Origin: Gorsachius magnificus
Taxonomy: Eukaryota > Chordata > Aves > Pelecaniformes > Ardeidae
NCBI GenBank assembly: GCA_034008185.1
Contig: CM067081.1
Coordinates: forward strand, 4,773,821-4,837,820
Length of the DNA stretch: 64,000 nucleotides
Reading direction: 5' to 3'
Part shown: positions 37,539 through 49,975 of the stretch, in pieces
How the letters are laid out: every line of letters starts with the position of its first letter
Position numbering within the stretch: the first letter of the stretch is position 1
Position numbers and translations under genes: made by a program
The notes under the pieces: generated by a model
Database searches by the model: none
What the model was told of the DNA's origin: nothing
Seen by the model: only the letters and a program-made list of their open reading frames with translations

Positions 37539-39366
37539 AAACACTTGCAATGGTTGAGTTTATCCAGATCTATAGATCTTTAAGAACTAACAGGAACTTA
37601 TGATGTCTTTTAAGATCCCGAAAGACGAATGGCATTTTTAGCAACCCAACAGACTGATAAGCCTGGACTGTGTGCCGCGGTGGTGTCTCAGGGGAAAATA
37701 TACCTTCTGTTGAGGTCCTTCACTGTTACTTGCAACGACTCCTGTGATGAGCCGAGGTATTTAACTTGAGAGATGCAATGCAACCACAGCTTGAGGTGAC
37801 ATATCTGCAGACCATATTTACTGATACGCACCCTATGCTGATATTTTAAGAAAGGCAACCTCACAAATCATCGCTATGTCCGTATAATTCTTCGTGTTAA
37901 CTTAAATGGAACAAGCAGTCCTATTTATTAGTTAATGAAAAGCAATCATTAAAACCTTTCCTATTGATTTGAATCTTTGCATTCCCTCACTCTAGTAATC
38001 TATATGCCAGATAAACAATTCTGCTAGCAGGTGCTCCTTTTGAGTCTTTCTTTAGCAGGACGTCTCCAGATGGTTAGCAATTCCTTCCTACGTAGAGAGC
38101 TACCATCAGATCTGTGAAATGCATGTAACTCCTGTAGGAGTTTCTGTGGCCCTAAATGACATGGTCTTTCTGCTGCTCCTCTGCTGGCACCCCCAGAAGC
38201 AATTTCTCTGTGTAGATGAGAAATTCCCATTATTTCCCCCCACTTCTGTGTGCAGCTGAATGCAAGCAGCCTTTAAAGAGAAGCTGCAATTTATTTATTT
38301 TTTATCACACTTGTATGAAGAGTCTTATAGTTCTTTGGTTGTATGGAAATGTTCATTAAACAGAGACATGTGTCTACCACAACTCTCTACCTATCAGAAC
38401 AGATACACGTGGGCCTGATACCAGAGTTAGTTCTCTGTGGAAAAGCTTCTGACTGCAAGCTCAGCTGAGGAATTGCAACCCTAAATATATCAGAAAAATG
38501 AAATTGTGAGTATAATCTATTTTATATTCCAAGGCCTGATTTTACATCAACAAATCACAAGAACTGACAGCAGAGAATTCACTGTGCTAACATTTAGTCT
38601 AGAGCCTGGACTGTTCAGTATCCAGAACCTGCAGCCTTCAGAATGCTGACGAAGTACAACAGTTTGCAACATAATGAGTGTTTGGCCTTAATCTGAATCT
38701 CTGTCGTCAGCTTTCTTGGACTCTGAAGGGCTTGGCAGCAAGACAAATCAGGGAAACTGTCACTTCAGGCCAACTCCTTGACACTGGTGTGCTTCTAAAT
38801 GGTTCATGCCTGAGGTCAGCCTGTAGACCACTGGAGATGGCGACACATGTGAGGTAGTACCCAAGGGATGCTGGCAACGTCCCTTCATGGAAGAGCATTA
38901 GGTCAGACCCAGAATGGCCTGAGAGGCCTTGTTGAGATGCAAGTACTGAAATAAATACCCACACAAACATGAGGGATTGTATATTTTCACCGCCAACCTA
39001 TTCACTGCTGTGTATGGGAAAGTTGAAAGTAAGTAATTAATGATTGGGTGGAATTCAATGGAGTCCAAACCTAAGTGTTGAGAACCATGTCCTGGCTCAG
39101 GGTCACCACTTCTGAAAGGTAACATTCAGGGCAGACACTGAATGATCTACAAATCTGACACCCCAGGGTATGTATTATGGCATCCTGCTATAAGCAGATG
39201 ATTTTGAAGGGAGACCTTGGTGATTTCTTTGCCAGTTCCCGTTTCGTGATGATAATTGCAGTGATAAAGAATGTCTCAGTATTAAAACCAATCTATATAT
39301 GCAAGTTGACTGTTTATATTGGAAACCACTGTAATAGCTCTCCCTTGACTGTAAGATTTTCTTCAG

Positions 39367-39893
39367 TTATGGAATCATAGAATAGTTTGACTTTGAAGGG
39401 ACCTTAAAGCTCATCTAGTCCAACCCCCCTGCTGTGGGCAGGGACACCTTCCACTAGACCAGGTTGCTCTAAATCCCATCCGACCTCCCCTTGAACACTT
39501 CCAGTGATGGGGCATCTACAACTTCTCTGGGCAACCTGTGCCAGTGCCTCACCACCCTCACTGTGAAGAATTTCTTCTTTATATCTACTCTAAATCTACC
39601 CTTTTTCAGCTTAAAGCCATTACCCCTTGTCCTATCACCTTGTAATCACATGCCTATCACATGCCCTTGTAAAAAGTCCCTCTCCGGCTTTTTTGTAGGC
39701 CCCCTTCAGGTACTGGAAGGCTGCTATAAGGTCTGCCTGGAGCCTTCTCTTCTCCAGGCTGAACAACACCATCTCTCAGCCTGTCTTCACAAGAGAAGTG
39801 CTTCAGCCCTCTGATCATCTTTGTGGCCCTCCTCTGGACTCGCTCCAACAGGTCCATTTCCTTCTTATGTTGGGGGCCCTTGAGTTTCAACAG
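39367..39893 (-). mobile_element. CR1 LINE, 5'-truncated
   Basis: The minus-strand tail (GGAATCATAGAATAG) is followed by the 3' UTR, the ORF2 end and the segment MDLLERVQRRATKMIRGLKH. TTCTTCAG occurs directly outside both ends (39359-39366, 39894-39901), a possible 8-bp target duplication. Frame breaks are present. Confidence 0.9.
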
Positions 39894-40316
39894 TTCTTCA
39901 GAGGTCTCTAACAGTCACACTTTAGATTGTAAATACCATTTTAGTTTCCCTCTCTTTTGGCTCTGTCAATGGAAGAAGGTCTGCCATCACTGTTTATGAG
40001 ATAATTCTGGAAAATGTCAGTGACTTGACCTAGAAGACCCCTGCTGAATGGATGGCTTTCACTCCTTGAAATAAGAGAAGGCAGGAAAGATGCAACTGCC
40101 CATACGTGTTGGGAAAGAAGCATCTTGTCCTCCTGGCTGGGAGGACATTGAAGGTGAGGAGAGAGCCAGCAGAATTACATCAGCCACAAAATTCTTCAGA
40201 TATCTACTTCCCTTAGACAATTTCCATGTTCTGCATCTTGCTGCCATCCCGTGTCTTAAAATAGCCACATGGCTTACGCTTTACCTCTTACTCAATCAAA
40301 ACCAAAATTCACTTAC

Positions 40317-40533
40317 GCTCCTTCAAACGGATTGTCTCCTGGGATGACGTGAGTGCTGTCCTTGCCAATCAGGAACTTGATCCGATCGTAGAATGAATGC
40401 AAGCTCTGCTGGGAGATGGGGGCTTGCGTCTCCTGGATGATATCCAGGGGGTCCGGGGAGCCCAGGCACAGCGCATTGACGTGGCAGAGTGGCTGCAAGC
40501 AGCAGTCTGGGTCCATGCAATCCACCAGGCCAT
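40317..40533 (-). CDS. TENM2: TENM2 internal exon: Cys-rich region and start of transthyretin-like domain
   Basis: The acceptor is TTCTGCAG and the donor is GGAGC|GTAAGT. The 217 nt read [16 protein letters not shown], then [15 protein letters not shown], then [20 protein letters not shown] and NPFEGA. The DCMDPDCC cluster is the Cys-rich linker that follows EGF8 in all teneurins. The stretch [14 protein letters not shown] with NPFEG is what I recall for TENM2; TENM3 differs strongly here (PDPQDIISQ-type sequence). This is the main reason for calling TENM2. The frame continues from the preceding exon, and the exon ends with two bases (GC) of a split Ala codon. The 14.4-kb and 17.3-kb introns on either side are the two largest complete introns in the window. 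Confidence 0.95.
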
Positions 40534-41690
40534 CTGCAGAAGGGCAAGGAAGATTTTAGAGCAATGGTAACATAGAGTGTTGTAGACTTCGGGGTAGAAC
40601 TCTTTCCAATGCACACAACAGAGAAATGTGAATTTACAAGTACACAGAGTAAGTTAAGTTCTCTTAAAGCCCCAATAAAAAACCTCAGATATGCATTAAA
40701 ATGCAACATTAATATGCATTAATATGTAATATTTGAAAACACACACATATACATGAGATTATACTCTAAAAAAAAAGCATCTTTGAGGTTAACTCTGGGA
40801 TATGCCATTTCACATCTCAGTCACTCAGATAACTCCAGAGCCCCCAAAGCTGTTTTTTTTCCTGCCAATACACAGATGACTTTTGTTCACCGGTCCTGTT
40901 CCCTGTGCAAATCACAGGCACAATGCATCACACCAAAGCTATCAGGGTTGCCTTCAGCAGGACTAAACAGTGAATAAAGCCATGGTAGATACCATGGCTA
41001 CAGAGAGATCTATACATGAAACCCACTAAAGATTCTGCCCAAATAGATGAGAAAGTAGGGGAGATTTTGCTGGGAAGGTTTGGTGTCTATTGGCCTTTGT
41101 CACATTTATTCCATGCAGACACAGAGTAACCGCTGACCTCAAACTCTCAGGATATGAACCTTCTATTTTCAGTACCACTAAATTAATAATAACAACAATA
41201 ATAGCAGTGGGCACACATGAGAAGAGCTTGCCAAGCGTACTCCAGTAAAATGAGGGTTTGCATATCTGTCAAGCCATCAAACACGCAGACAGTACCACCT
41301 CCCCTCCCACCACCGCAGCAGCATTCCCCGGTTCATTTTGAGATGCCACTGTTCATTGCAAACAGCTTAGTAAAGAGCGGTGACAGGAAAGGAAATACAA
41401 AAATAAGCTCAGAAGAAGTTTGATGAAGCATCACATTTAGAAATAAAAGTTGTTAGCATGTAGAAGAGATGGATCTTTAAATCAGATAAGGGAACTGGAT
41501 GTTTTTGTTCTGGGGTAATGGGATATGGAGCCCTTCACTTCCAACTCATCAGTTCAAGCAAGACAGTTTGATAGTGAATGAAAATTGTTACCATGTGACG
41601 GCTGTTCAAAGACCCATGTGAAATCAGTGGTTGGTCTCAGTGCAGTTGCTGGGAGCTCTATATAGCAGAGAAACCACCTTTACAGCTAGC

Positions 41691-41912
41691 ATAGAATCGT
41701 AGAATCATAGAATGTTTTGGGTTGGAAGGGACCCCTAGAGGTCACCCAGCCCAACCCCCCTGCAGGGAGCAGGGACACCGCTAACCACATCAGGTTGCTC
41801 ACAGCCCCGTCCAACCTGGTCTTGAATGTTTCCAGGGATGGGGCCTCCACCACCACTCTGGGTAACTGGTTCCAGTGTTTCACTACTCTCATTGTAAATA
41901 ATTTCTTCTGTA
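41691..41912 (-). mobile_element. CR1 LINE, 3' fragment
   Basis: The tail CATAGAATCGTAGAATCATAG is followed by the 3' UTR and the ORF2 end, which is open as MRVVKHWNQLPRVVVEAPSL to GPFQPKTFYDS. Truncated after about 220 bp. Confidence 0.9.
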
Positions 41913-43486
41913 GCGTGCTACTAAGGATTTCAGCTTAGAGGCAAGAAATGAATGTGCGTGGAGAGCACCACTGTCCTCAGAGGTAGGTCTCTCCAGAAGT
42001 GGGATGAGATTTGGAGTTGTCAGGATAATGCATTTTGTATTTCAAAGAAACAGTAAATTAAAACAAGACAGTTTGTCATTATTACAGATTGTGAGCTTCA
42101 GGTTCATTCTGGTTATACCAGTATGAATTAGAAGACCTTTCACTAATTTTATTGGCATTACTTTGAATTTACTGTAATATAAATAGGAAAAGAATCTGAT
42201 CTGTTATTATTGCTCAAGTACTTATGATGGCTTACACGTCATGGACTCAGATTCTGTTGGGTTATACCTGTTCCATTCTTGGAAGATTTTAGTGCCATAA
42301 AATATCACTGCCAACATCATTTCGTGTGGTCACCCATACGCAGAAAACTGAACACAAAGCTTGGTCAGCATTCCCAGAGTTTCCAGTCTATGCGTGGGTC
42401 AAAACGAAACAAATATCTGCTCCACGTAGACATGTACACACACGCACGGAGTACTCATTTTCACAAGTGCTCTGCACCCGCCAGTAATGATAATGGGAGC
42501 AGTGTCAGATTAGCAAAAGTGCTTTTGAAAATCCCATCCATTATCCTTACCTCTGTCTGTTCTGATATCTCTACATCTTTATAACTCCTTGAAAAATCGC
42601 CACAAAAATTTATCAGCTCGGGCACAATACCTACCCATCTGCCTTTTCTCTTGATGACTAGTGATAATGCAAAAGAACTAATTACGTTTTATTTGCCCAT
42701 TAAAAAAATGACTTGCTGCAGACAATTAGGCCAGTAGGATTCTGGAAGGTCAAATCTCAGATGGAGTTTGAGAGACCATTCACAGAATAAAGTCCTGCAT
42801 AGATGGAATATGCTTATCCGTAGCTACCTGATAGAAAAAAAAAGAAGAGACGGAAAAGAAACAACAAACCAGCCTTGTTACTATATCAACTACAGTTTCA
42901 AGCAAGATAAAATGTTGTCATTTTCTCCCACACATTGATAATGTTTTCTAAGGCTACAGACACTCTGCTGAGAGGACAGCAAACCAGCTGCACCATACCT
43001 CTTCATTACCCTGTCTTTATTCCAGGCATCGGAAATATGTTTGGGGACCTGAAGCTGCAAGATAGCAAGGAAATGTTGTTTTCTGCAGGAAACAGTAGAT
43101 AAGTGTTTGAAGAAGAGGTGCACAGGAGAATGTTTTGTACAGGTGGGAATGCTGAGGCCTCCTCTGCAGATAAGCCTTTCAACTAATGTGTTTCAGGCCT
43201 GTATGGAATAAGTTGGGGGTAATTACACGGGAGAGGTTTGTCACTGACACCTTAAAGTCATTAAGGTCCTCAAGAGCTGAAATGGGGTTTAGCTACTCAA
43301 CTCCCTCCAATGGCAGCAGCAGTCACGGCAAAGCATTTTTTTTCACTTAGAAAATATAAAGGACATTTTTGCCTGAGCCACAGAGAACAGCAAGAGTTTA
43401 GCTACAAACCAGGTCATAAATAGTGATGTCTCCATCTAAATATTTTTTCTCGTGGTTGTTTTATTGTATGGCCCACAAGTGATCCA

Positions 43487-43957
43487 AGTGCTGGAACATG
43501 TCCAGAGGAGAGCAACCAAGCTGGTGAGGGGTCTGGAGCACAAGTCATACGAGGAGCGGCTGAGGGAACTGGGGTTGTTTAGTCTGGAGAAGAGGAGGCT
43601 GAGGGGAGCCCTGATCGCCCTCTACAACTGCCTGAGAGGAGGCTGTAGTGAGGTGGGGGTCGGCCTCTTCTCCCTGGTAACAGACGATAGGACGAGGGGG
43701 AATGGCTTGAAGCTGCGCCAGGGCAGGTTTAGGCTAGACATTAGGAAAAACTTCTTCACCGAGAGGGTTGTCAGGCTCTGGAATGGGCTGCCCAGGGAGG
43801 TGGTGGAGTCCTTACCCCTGGAGGGATTTAAAAGAAGGATGGATGAGGTGCTTAGGGACGGGGTTTAGCGGTGGGATGGCAGTGCTAGGTTAACGGTTGG
43901 ACTCGATGATCTTAAAGGTCTTTTCCAACCGAGGTGATTCAATGATTCTATGATTCT
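43487..43957 (+). mobile_element. CR1 LINE, 3' end with open ORF2 tail
   Basis: An open frame from [18 protein letters not shown] through [16 protein letters not shown] and [20 protein letters not shown] to the natural stop at 43866-43868, then the 3' UTR and an ATTCAATGATTCTATGATTC tail. Well preserved, 5'-truncated before the RT domain. Same subfamily as 19355 and 55402. Confidence 0.93.
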
Positions 43958-44689
43958 AAGTGGTGCCCTACAGTGAATTGTAAGGAGATACAATGAAATT
44001 ATACACAGCTATGACCTCTCGTGCCCTGAGATCTCTCACTGGATCCATCCGAAGGGTGAGGATAAAGTGACATTTGCAAGACGCTCCCTACCTATGAAGA
44101 GCGAGGTATTCAGGGACCTGCAGGGACTTACAGAAAATAAAACCAGAGAAAAAGAACACTCATGCTTTCACGGTCCACATAGACAAAAGCAAATGTGGGA
44201 GGGCAGCACCAGCAGCAAAGGAAAATATAGCAAGGTATGATCTCACAAAATGATACGAAGTAATAACACAAAACATCTTTGCAATTTATAAAGCATAAAG
44301 GTGAATTTTCCTTAGAACTGACTGCAAAATTTTCAAAGAGAAGTAACAGAAGGAGGTGAACATGGGACCTAGTGGCTGCTGCACCCCAAGTTTTGCAGCA
44401 GCAAAGCCACAGAGACTCATGATTCACGTGTGGATTCCTAACTCTGGTAGCTCCCTGAGCACAGATATGCAGCACAGTAACTTCTCAGCTATGGCCATGT
44501 TTATACAGCTCTCAGTTTTAAAAAGTGGCAGCTCCCTTATTCTACATATAGCCATAATACAACCATGGCACTTCAGACCAGAGAACAAATGTGCTGCTGA
44601 ATTATCTCCATGCAAGGTTGAAAGTCCTGCGTAGAGGGATTACAGTAATTCACATGCTTTAAGGTCAAAGATGCTACTATGATCAGCTT

Positions 44690-45770
44690 GTCTGACCTCT
44701 TATATACACAGGCTGCTCATTTTTCCCCTCCCCAGAACTGGATTAAAGCCTGTCTTTTAGAAAGATATCTCATATATCAAAGACAGTTGATTACAGTGAG
44801 TCCACCATTTCCTCCGGTAAGCTATTCAAACGCTTAATTACCGCTAGGAAACTGCATCTTATTTCAAGGTTGAATTTGTCTAACAACTCCAATATCCCAC
44901 CACTGGAACTTGTTTTGCCTTTGTTTGCAAGGTTACCAATATTTCCTTCTGCCCCGCATACTCTGATGTCTTTTCCACGTGCAAGTCTCTCCACACAGAG
45001 CAACAACCCATTCCAAACCTTTTCTCTGAACAGCTGAGGATGATTAAACTTCCCATCCTAAGGTTTGTTTTCCAGCTGCTGGATTATTTTTGTGTGTGTG
45101 TGGCATCCTTTGATCTCTTTCAGTGATTTCACATCTTTTGCTATGTGTGGGCACCAACACTAGACTCGGAACTGTGGCAGCAACATTGGGTACCGAAGAG
45201 AGACCGCTTCCCAACTTTTGGGGTTTTATACTTCTAAGGTTCACAGTAGCCTTTTAGCGATAGCTTTGCACTGAGAGCTCATACTGAGACAATTATTTCC
45301 CGTGACCTCTAAATCCTGTTCTGAGTCATTGCTTTTCAAGAGTCCCCCCACCCGTAAGTATAACATGCTTTCTTCGTTCCCAGGGGTATTATCTTGCATT
45401 TTGCTGCATTAAGACACATTTTGTTTGATTTTGACCTTGTAGCGGTGTGAGTCAGGTCACTCTGTCTCAAAATTATCTGGGTACGGTGTTTACCACCATA
45501 TCGAGTCTTAGGTGACCTGAAGATTTTACCAGGAGAGATTTAAACCACATTCTAAGACAACGATAAAAATGCTGAATAGGGTTGGATCCAACAACCAATC
45601 CCATGGGACCCCTCTAGAAAAAGCTTCAATCATGGATGCTCTTCAATTAACAAATTAATTTGGAGATCTGTCACTGAGTCAGATTTTAAGCCATCTCTTG
45701 CGTTCCTCAGTATTTCTATGTAATGTAAGTTTTTACATCTTTGAGACATTTTATGCATCCTGTATAGACA
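44690..45770 (-). mobile_element. Ancient CR1-like LINE relic
   Basis: A strongly decayed minus-strand copy. Recognisable blocks in order are 'ctgacctcttatatacacagg', 'tccaccatttcctccggta', 'cacttgtttt'-type 3' UTR, 'gtcattgcttttcaagagtc' and 'cggttggatccaacaacc'-like text near 45575. These match, from memory, an old CR1 lineage abundant in turtles and crocodilians rather than the young avian subfamilies. Frames are shattered. It predates the other CR1 copies here. Confidence 0.7.
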
Positions 45771-45982
45771 CAGGTGCCCTTAACACCTAGGCTGGCAGTC
45801 CTGCCAAAAATAAAACTCTTTTGCCAGACCTCCTTTGTGTAAAGCTCTGAAATAAATACCTTTGGTGATCTCAGAGGTGCCATGGGGTGAATCAAATCAC
45901 CGCCTCTGTGAAAAGGGAGCTATTGGCAAGACATTGCCACACCTGGTCAATAACATGATCAATGGGTTGCATCTTTAACTAA

Positions 45983-46050
45983 GAATCATGTAATCATAGA
46001 ATAAGCGAGACTGGGTGGGACCTCTGGAGGTCATCTTGTGAGCCCTGTCT
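45983..46050 (-). mobile_element. CR1 LINE, short 3' remnant
   Basis: 'aatcatgtaatcatagaat' followed by a 'ggtgggacctctggaggtc' block, a typical minus-strand CR1 tail and 3' UTR, about 68 bp. Confidence 0.7.
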
Positions 46051-46359
46051 CATTCCCTTCATAAAAGGAAACGTTTGAAGGGGAGTCATCAGGACTCAGC
46101 AAAAAAAAGTTCCTTTTCTGCCATTTATGATAAAGCAGCCCCAATACATTCAGCTAACATTATTTTTTAGGGGACCAAGTCCACTTTGATCAGATAATCT
46201 GCACTCTGTATATGACCAGACAGCGAGTTTTACTTTGGGGTTACCGCATCTAGCTCATTTCTTGGAACGAGTTGGAATACTGTTTTCAGAAAGATGCTCT
46301 ATCTCATTTTGAAGACTGCAAATCCACCAATGCCATTAGTGAGCTCTTCCAAACACTAC

Positions 46360-46445
46360 CTTAGACTGTAAACTCTTTGGGAGCAGAGACTGTCTTTTTC
46401 TTTTCTGTTCACAGAACACCTGAAGTGCCAGCACAACCCAATGAA
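46360..46445 (+). mobile_element. L2/MIR-like 3' tail relic
   Basis: 'ttagactgtaaactctttgg' and 'gcagagactgtctttttctt' are the hallmark of the tail shared by old L2/MIR-type SINEs. Confidence 0.6.
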
Positions 46446-49166
46446 ATAACAACAATTCTCATTAAAGATTTGTATCTGCCATGTGTTTTCAGCCTGTTCA
46501 GCCTCTTTTCCCTTCGTGGAAGGGACTAAACTCTGTGCCTTTTTGGAGCAAGACCTTGGCCTAACAAGAGTGACACTTGCTTAATACCAGCTGGAAAACA
46601 CGTGGTATTAACTGACTTGAAACACTCTCACTGTAGCAACTGGGACAGCTACATTAGATAATGATGATACATCTGAATGCTGACCTTATTCAGGAGTTTC
46701 ATGGGATGCTCAATACCCTAACTGCCTTCCCCAAATAGCCACCTGAATGCCAAAGTTAAGATGACCTAAAATTACCTGGCTTTCAAACACCGCTTACGAC
46801 CCATCACTTTCTGAAAATCGCGCCCTTTATGATGTTTAAATAGCATGCAAAAAAAATACAGCCACCCAAAACAACCAGAAATTTTGAAAATCTGGAGCTA
46901 CTGGGGTCAAATGGGGAGGACTCAGGGCTGTGTCCTGCTTACTCTGCCCACCGGAGCTTCAGATGGGCTGGAGGAGCACTATCTCATGCTCTCTGGTATT
47001 TACCACACAAGGAGTTGCAGGATCCAAGCCAAAAGTAATTTCCTTCTCAAGAAAACAACAAATAAACAGAACCTGTCCCAGGTGTGTTACGACAGAAACA
47101 AAGTTGGTGTGGTAAGCACCTCATCTGCCAGTTGGTTGGCTAAATGGGACGTGCTCCTCCTTTCCCGAGTACGCAGGACGGGGCAGGCGCTGAGTAACTA
47201 AAGGGGGTTTGTGACTGTCTTCCTTGCCTGCAAGCCTTCACGTCCAGACTCTCCTGCTTCCTTGAAAGCCTCCTTTACTAGGAATTGATTAAGATCCTAA
47301 GGCACACAACCAGCCCCAACTGATAGGAAAAACTGTGTGCCTAGTGAACACCACTGCTTATTAGGAGAGGCAGATCTGTTGGCTTACTTCTAAACTATGA
47401 TGAGATGAGCGTGACGTATTCCCTCTATGCAATTCTGCAAAATAATTACTCTTCAGCAGCAATGGGGCCACCGCCCCTCCATTCCTTGGGTTGCTGCTGC
47501 ACTTGCTGCCTGCAAAGTGCTCACAAATCCCACAGCAGCCTCATCCCTCTCTCAAGCCTCACGCAGCCTAGCTTCCAAGTCCCTCACCCACCACGATGCT
47601 GCACCAACAAGGTGTCAAGGATTAGAGTTTTGTACAGAAGCAAAGGGCTGGTTTTGAGAGACTGCTTCTGCAGTAAACAAGATCAGCCGAGAGCTAATAA
47701 AATTTCAAATTAGCTGTGACTTTTCATGGCCCCACAATTGTGTTGGCTGATTTAATAGGCAGCGTCTTAGCTCGCTGGGATTGAATAATTGAGCGTTTCT
47801 ACAGAGTTATGGATGCTGCAACAAAAATACATCATGCTAACACCAACAACTGAATGCAAATAACCTTCAGCCAGAGGTGTTATTCTGTGTTTAAGCAGAC
47901 TCTGACAGGTGCTGCATGTCAAGAGTTGGGCTGGAGCAGGCAGGACACAGGAAGGGACAGACCCATTTGCAGGCAGAGAGAATCCTGGGGACCATGATGC
48001 ACATAGGGAGCCATGGATACACCGGCAGTCAGGAGGAGGTGAGCCTAAGGAGCCTTATTAGGGTAAATCTGGGAGACCATACATGACAAACTCAAGGATT
48101 GCTCCTGCTGAAGAGCATGAGACTTTTGCCATTGGGTGCAGTAGGCAGAGCCTGTAAGAAACTACTATGCAAAGCAAAATTAGAAAGAAATATAACAACA
48201 AAACCCCATTATCTTTCAGGAGCATTTTCATTGCCAATGAAAGCATAAAATGCACTGATTAGACAAATAATTGCATCTCTCACCTCATCCAGTTCTTATC
48301 TTTCACCTTTCTTTCTGCGCCACTCACCGGGCAATATTATCACTTTTTGTGGGGACACCGTCTGTCTTGTCCTGTGATGCTTTTTCATGTGTTACTGGAA
48401 GAGTTTGGATGGGGAGGGTTTAAAATACAGGTGCTCAGAAGTAAATCTAACAAAGGGTTAGTCTTACCCTTGAGCAAATCAGATTTTACCCTTCCAGCTC
48501 TGGTTTAAACTCTGGTGACACAGAGACTAAAGGAATGGCTCAGTACTTCTGCACAAAATACAAGTTATTGTTTACGTGAATCCTTGAGCTGATGAAGCTT
48601 TACAGGACTAGTGATGTTCTGCCTGGAGTTGAGGACTGACACTCAGTTTACTTCAGCTGGATTTGGGGAATAAATAGGTTTTACTCCAGTGCTTTGCAGA
48701 GAACAATTTTACCTATTCAACAAAAGAGTTGTAGCTTTTGGACCCACTGTGAGGAATCAAAGGGAAACAAACCACAAATGTAAGGAACAATAGCAATGTG
48801 GCTGTCAACCCCCTGTGATCACGTTAGCTATTCATGTTCTCTTCACTCCTTCTACCCTACCTGCTCGGTTTTGATTTTGCCTGAATAAGGTTCTCACTGT
48901 TTATATCCTGGCTAAATAGGGTTGCTGGTTGCCTGGGAAAGGAATTGCCCTCACATCTTTCTCTAAGTGCTCAGCACATGTTTGCAAGTTCCAAATAATG
49001 TAGTCATATGTAATAGTAACCATGTATTTGAATTACAGCACTTCTTGGGCTCTAGTGCAGAAGCAGAGCTCTGCAGTGCTAACCCCTACAGAAACACTCT
49101 GCAAAAAGTCCATCCTAATCCAGGACTACATTCTTGTTTAACAAAACATCTGAAAAGAAAAAGAAG

Positions 49167-49315
49167 GGAAGGGGAAGGAGGAAATGACAGAAGACACATG
49201 ATAATCACCACTGGCATAAACCAGAGTTATAATAATGTGTTTAGGGTCTACACGTTCACAGCATCCCCCAACTCATTGCTGCTCCAGAGGACACAGTTGA
49301 TGCAGCTGGATTCAT
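49167..49315 (+). repeat. Direct repeat, left copy flanking CR1
   Basis: 149 bp that reappear as 49829-49975 with 7 substitutions and one 2-bp indel by eye. It ends exactly where the CR1 tail begins. Confidence 0.93.
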
Positions 49316-49828
49316 AGAATCATAGAATGCTTTGGGTTGGAAGGGACCCTTAGAGGTCACCCAGTCCAACCCCCCTGCAGGGAGCAGGGACACCACTAAC
49401 CAGATCAGGTTGCTCACAGCCCTGTCCAACCTGGTCTTGAATGTTCCCAGGGATGGGGCCTCCACCACCTCTCTGGGCAACCCCACCAGTGTTTCTCCAC
49501 CCTCATTGTAAAGAATTTCTTCCTTAGATCCAGTCTAAACCTACCCTGTTTTAGTTTAAAAACATTACCCCTTGTCCTGTCACAGCTGGTCCTACTAAAA
49601 AGCTTGTCCCCCCCTTTCCTCTGGGCCCCCTTTAAGCCCTGAACGGCCGCACTCAGCTCTGCCCGCAGCCTCCTCTTCTCCAGGCTGAACACCCCCAACT
49701 CTCCCAGCCTGGCCTCCTAGCAGAGGGGCTCCAGCCCTCGGATCATTTTGTAGCCCTCCTCTGGCCCCGCTCCAACAGCTCCATGTCCTCCTTGTGCTGA
49801 GGGCTCCAGAGCTGGACGCAGGGCTCCA
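49316..49828 (-). mobile_element. CR1 LINE, 5'-truncated, bracketed by a long duplication
   Basis: The tail AGAATCATAGAATGC lies at the left, then the 3' UTR, then the ORF2 end ([60 protein letters not shown]). It is truncated at 'gctccagg'. The same flanking segment of about 147 bp abuts both ends (49167-49315, 49829-49975). Small frame breaks are present. Confidence 0.92.
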
Positions 49829-49975
49829 GGAAGGGGAAGGAGGAAATGACAGAAGACACATGATAATCACCACTGGCATAAACCAGAGTTATAATAACGT
49901 GTTGGGTCTACAAGTTCACAGCATCCCCCAACTCATTGCTGCTCTGGAGGACACAGCTGATGCAGGTGGCTTCAT
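49829..49975 (+). repeat. Direct repeat, right copy flanking CR1
   Basis: 147 bp, about 95% identical to 49167-49315. It begins exactly where the CR1 is 5'-truncated. Confidence 0.93.

Larger units (their letters stand above)
25925..40316 (-). other. TENM2: TENM2 intron, 14.4 kb
   Basis: Holds a MIR-like relic (26575-26790), the solo LTR (33611-34167) and CR1 fragments (37453-37538, 39367-39893). The long stretches 26800-33600 and 34180-37440 contain no recognisable gene or repeat family, only AT-rich unique sequence and short homopolymers such as the T-rich patch at 29268-29325. Confidence 0.7.
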
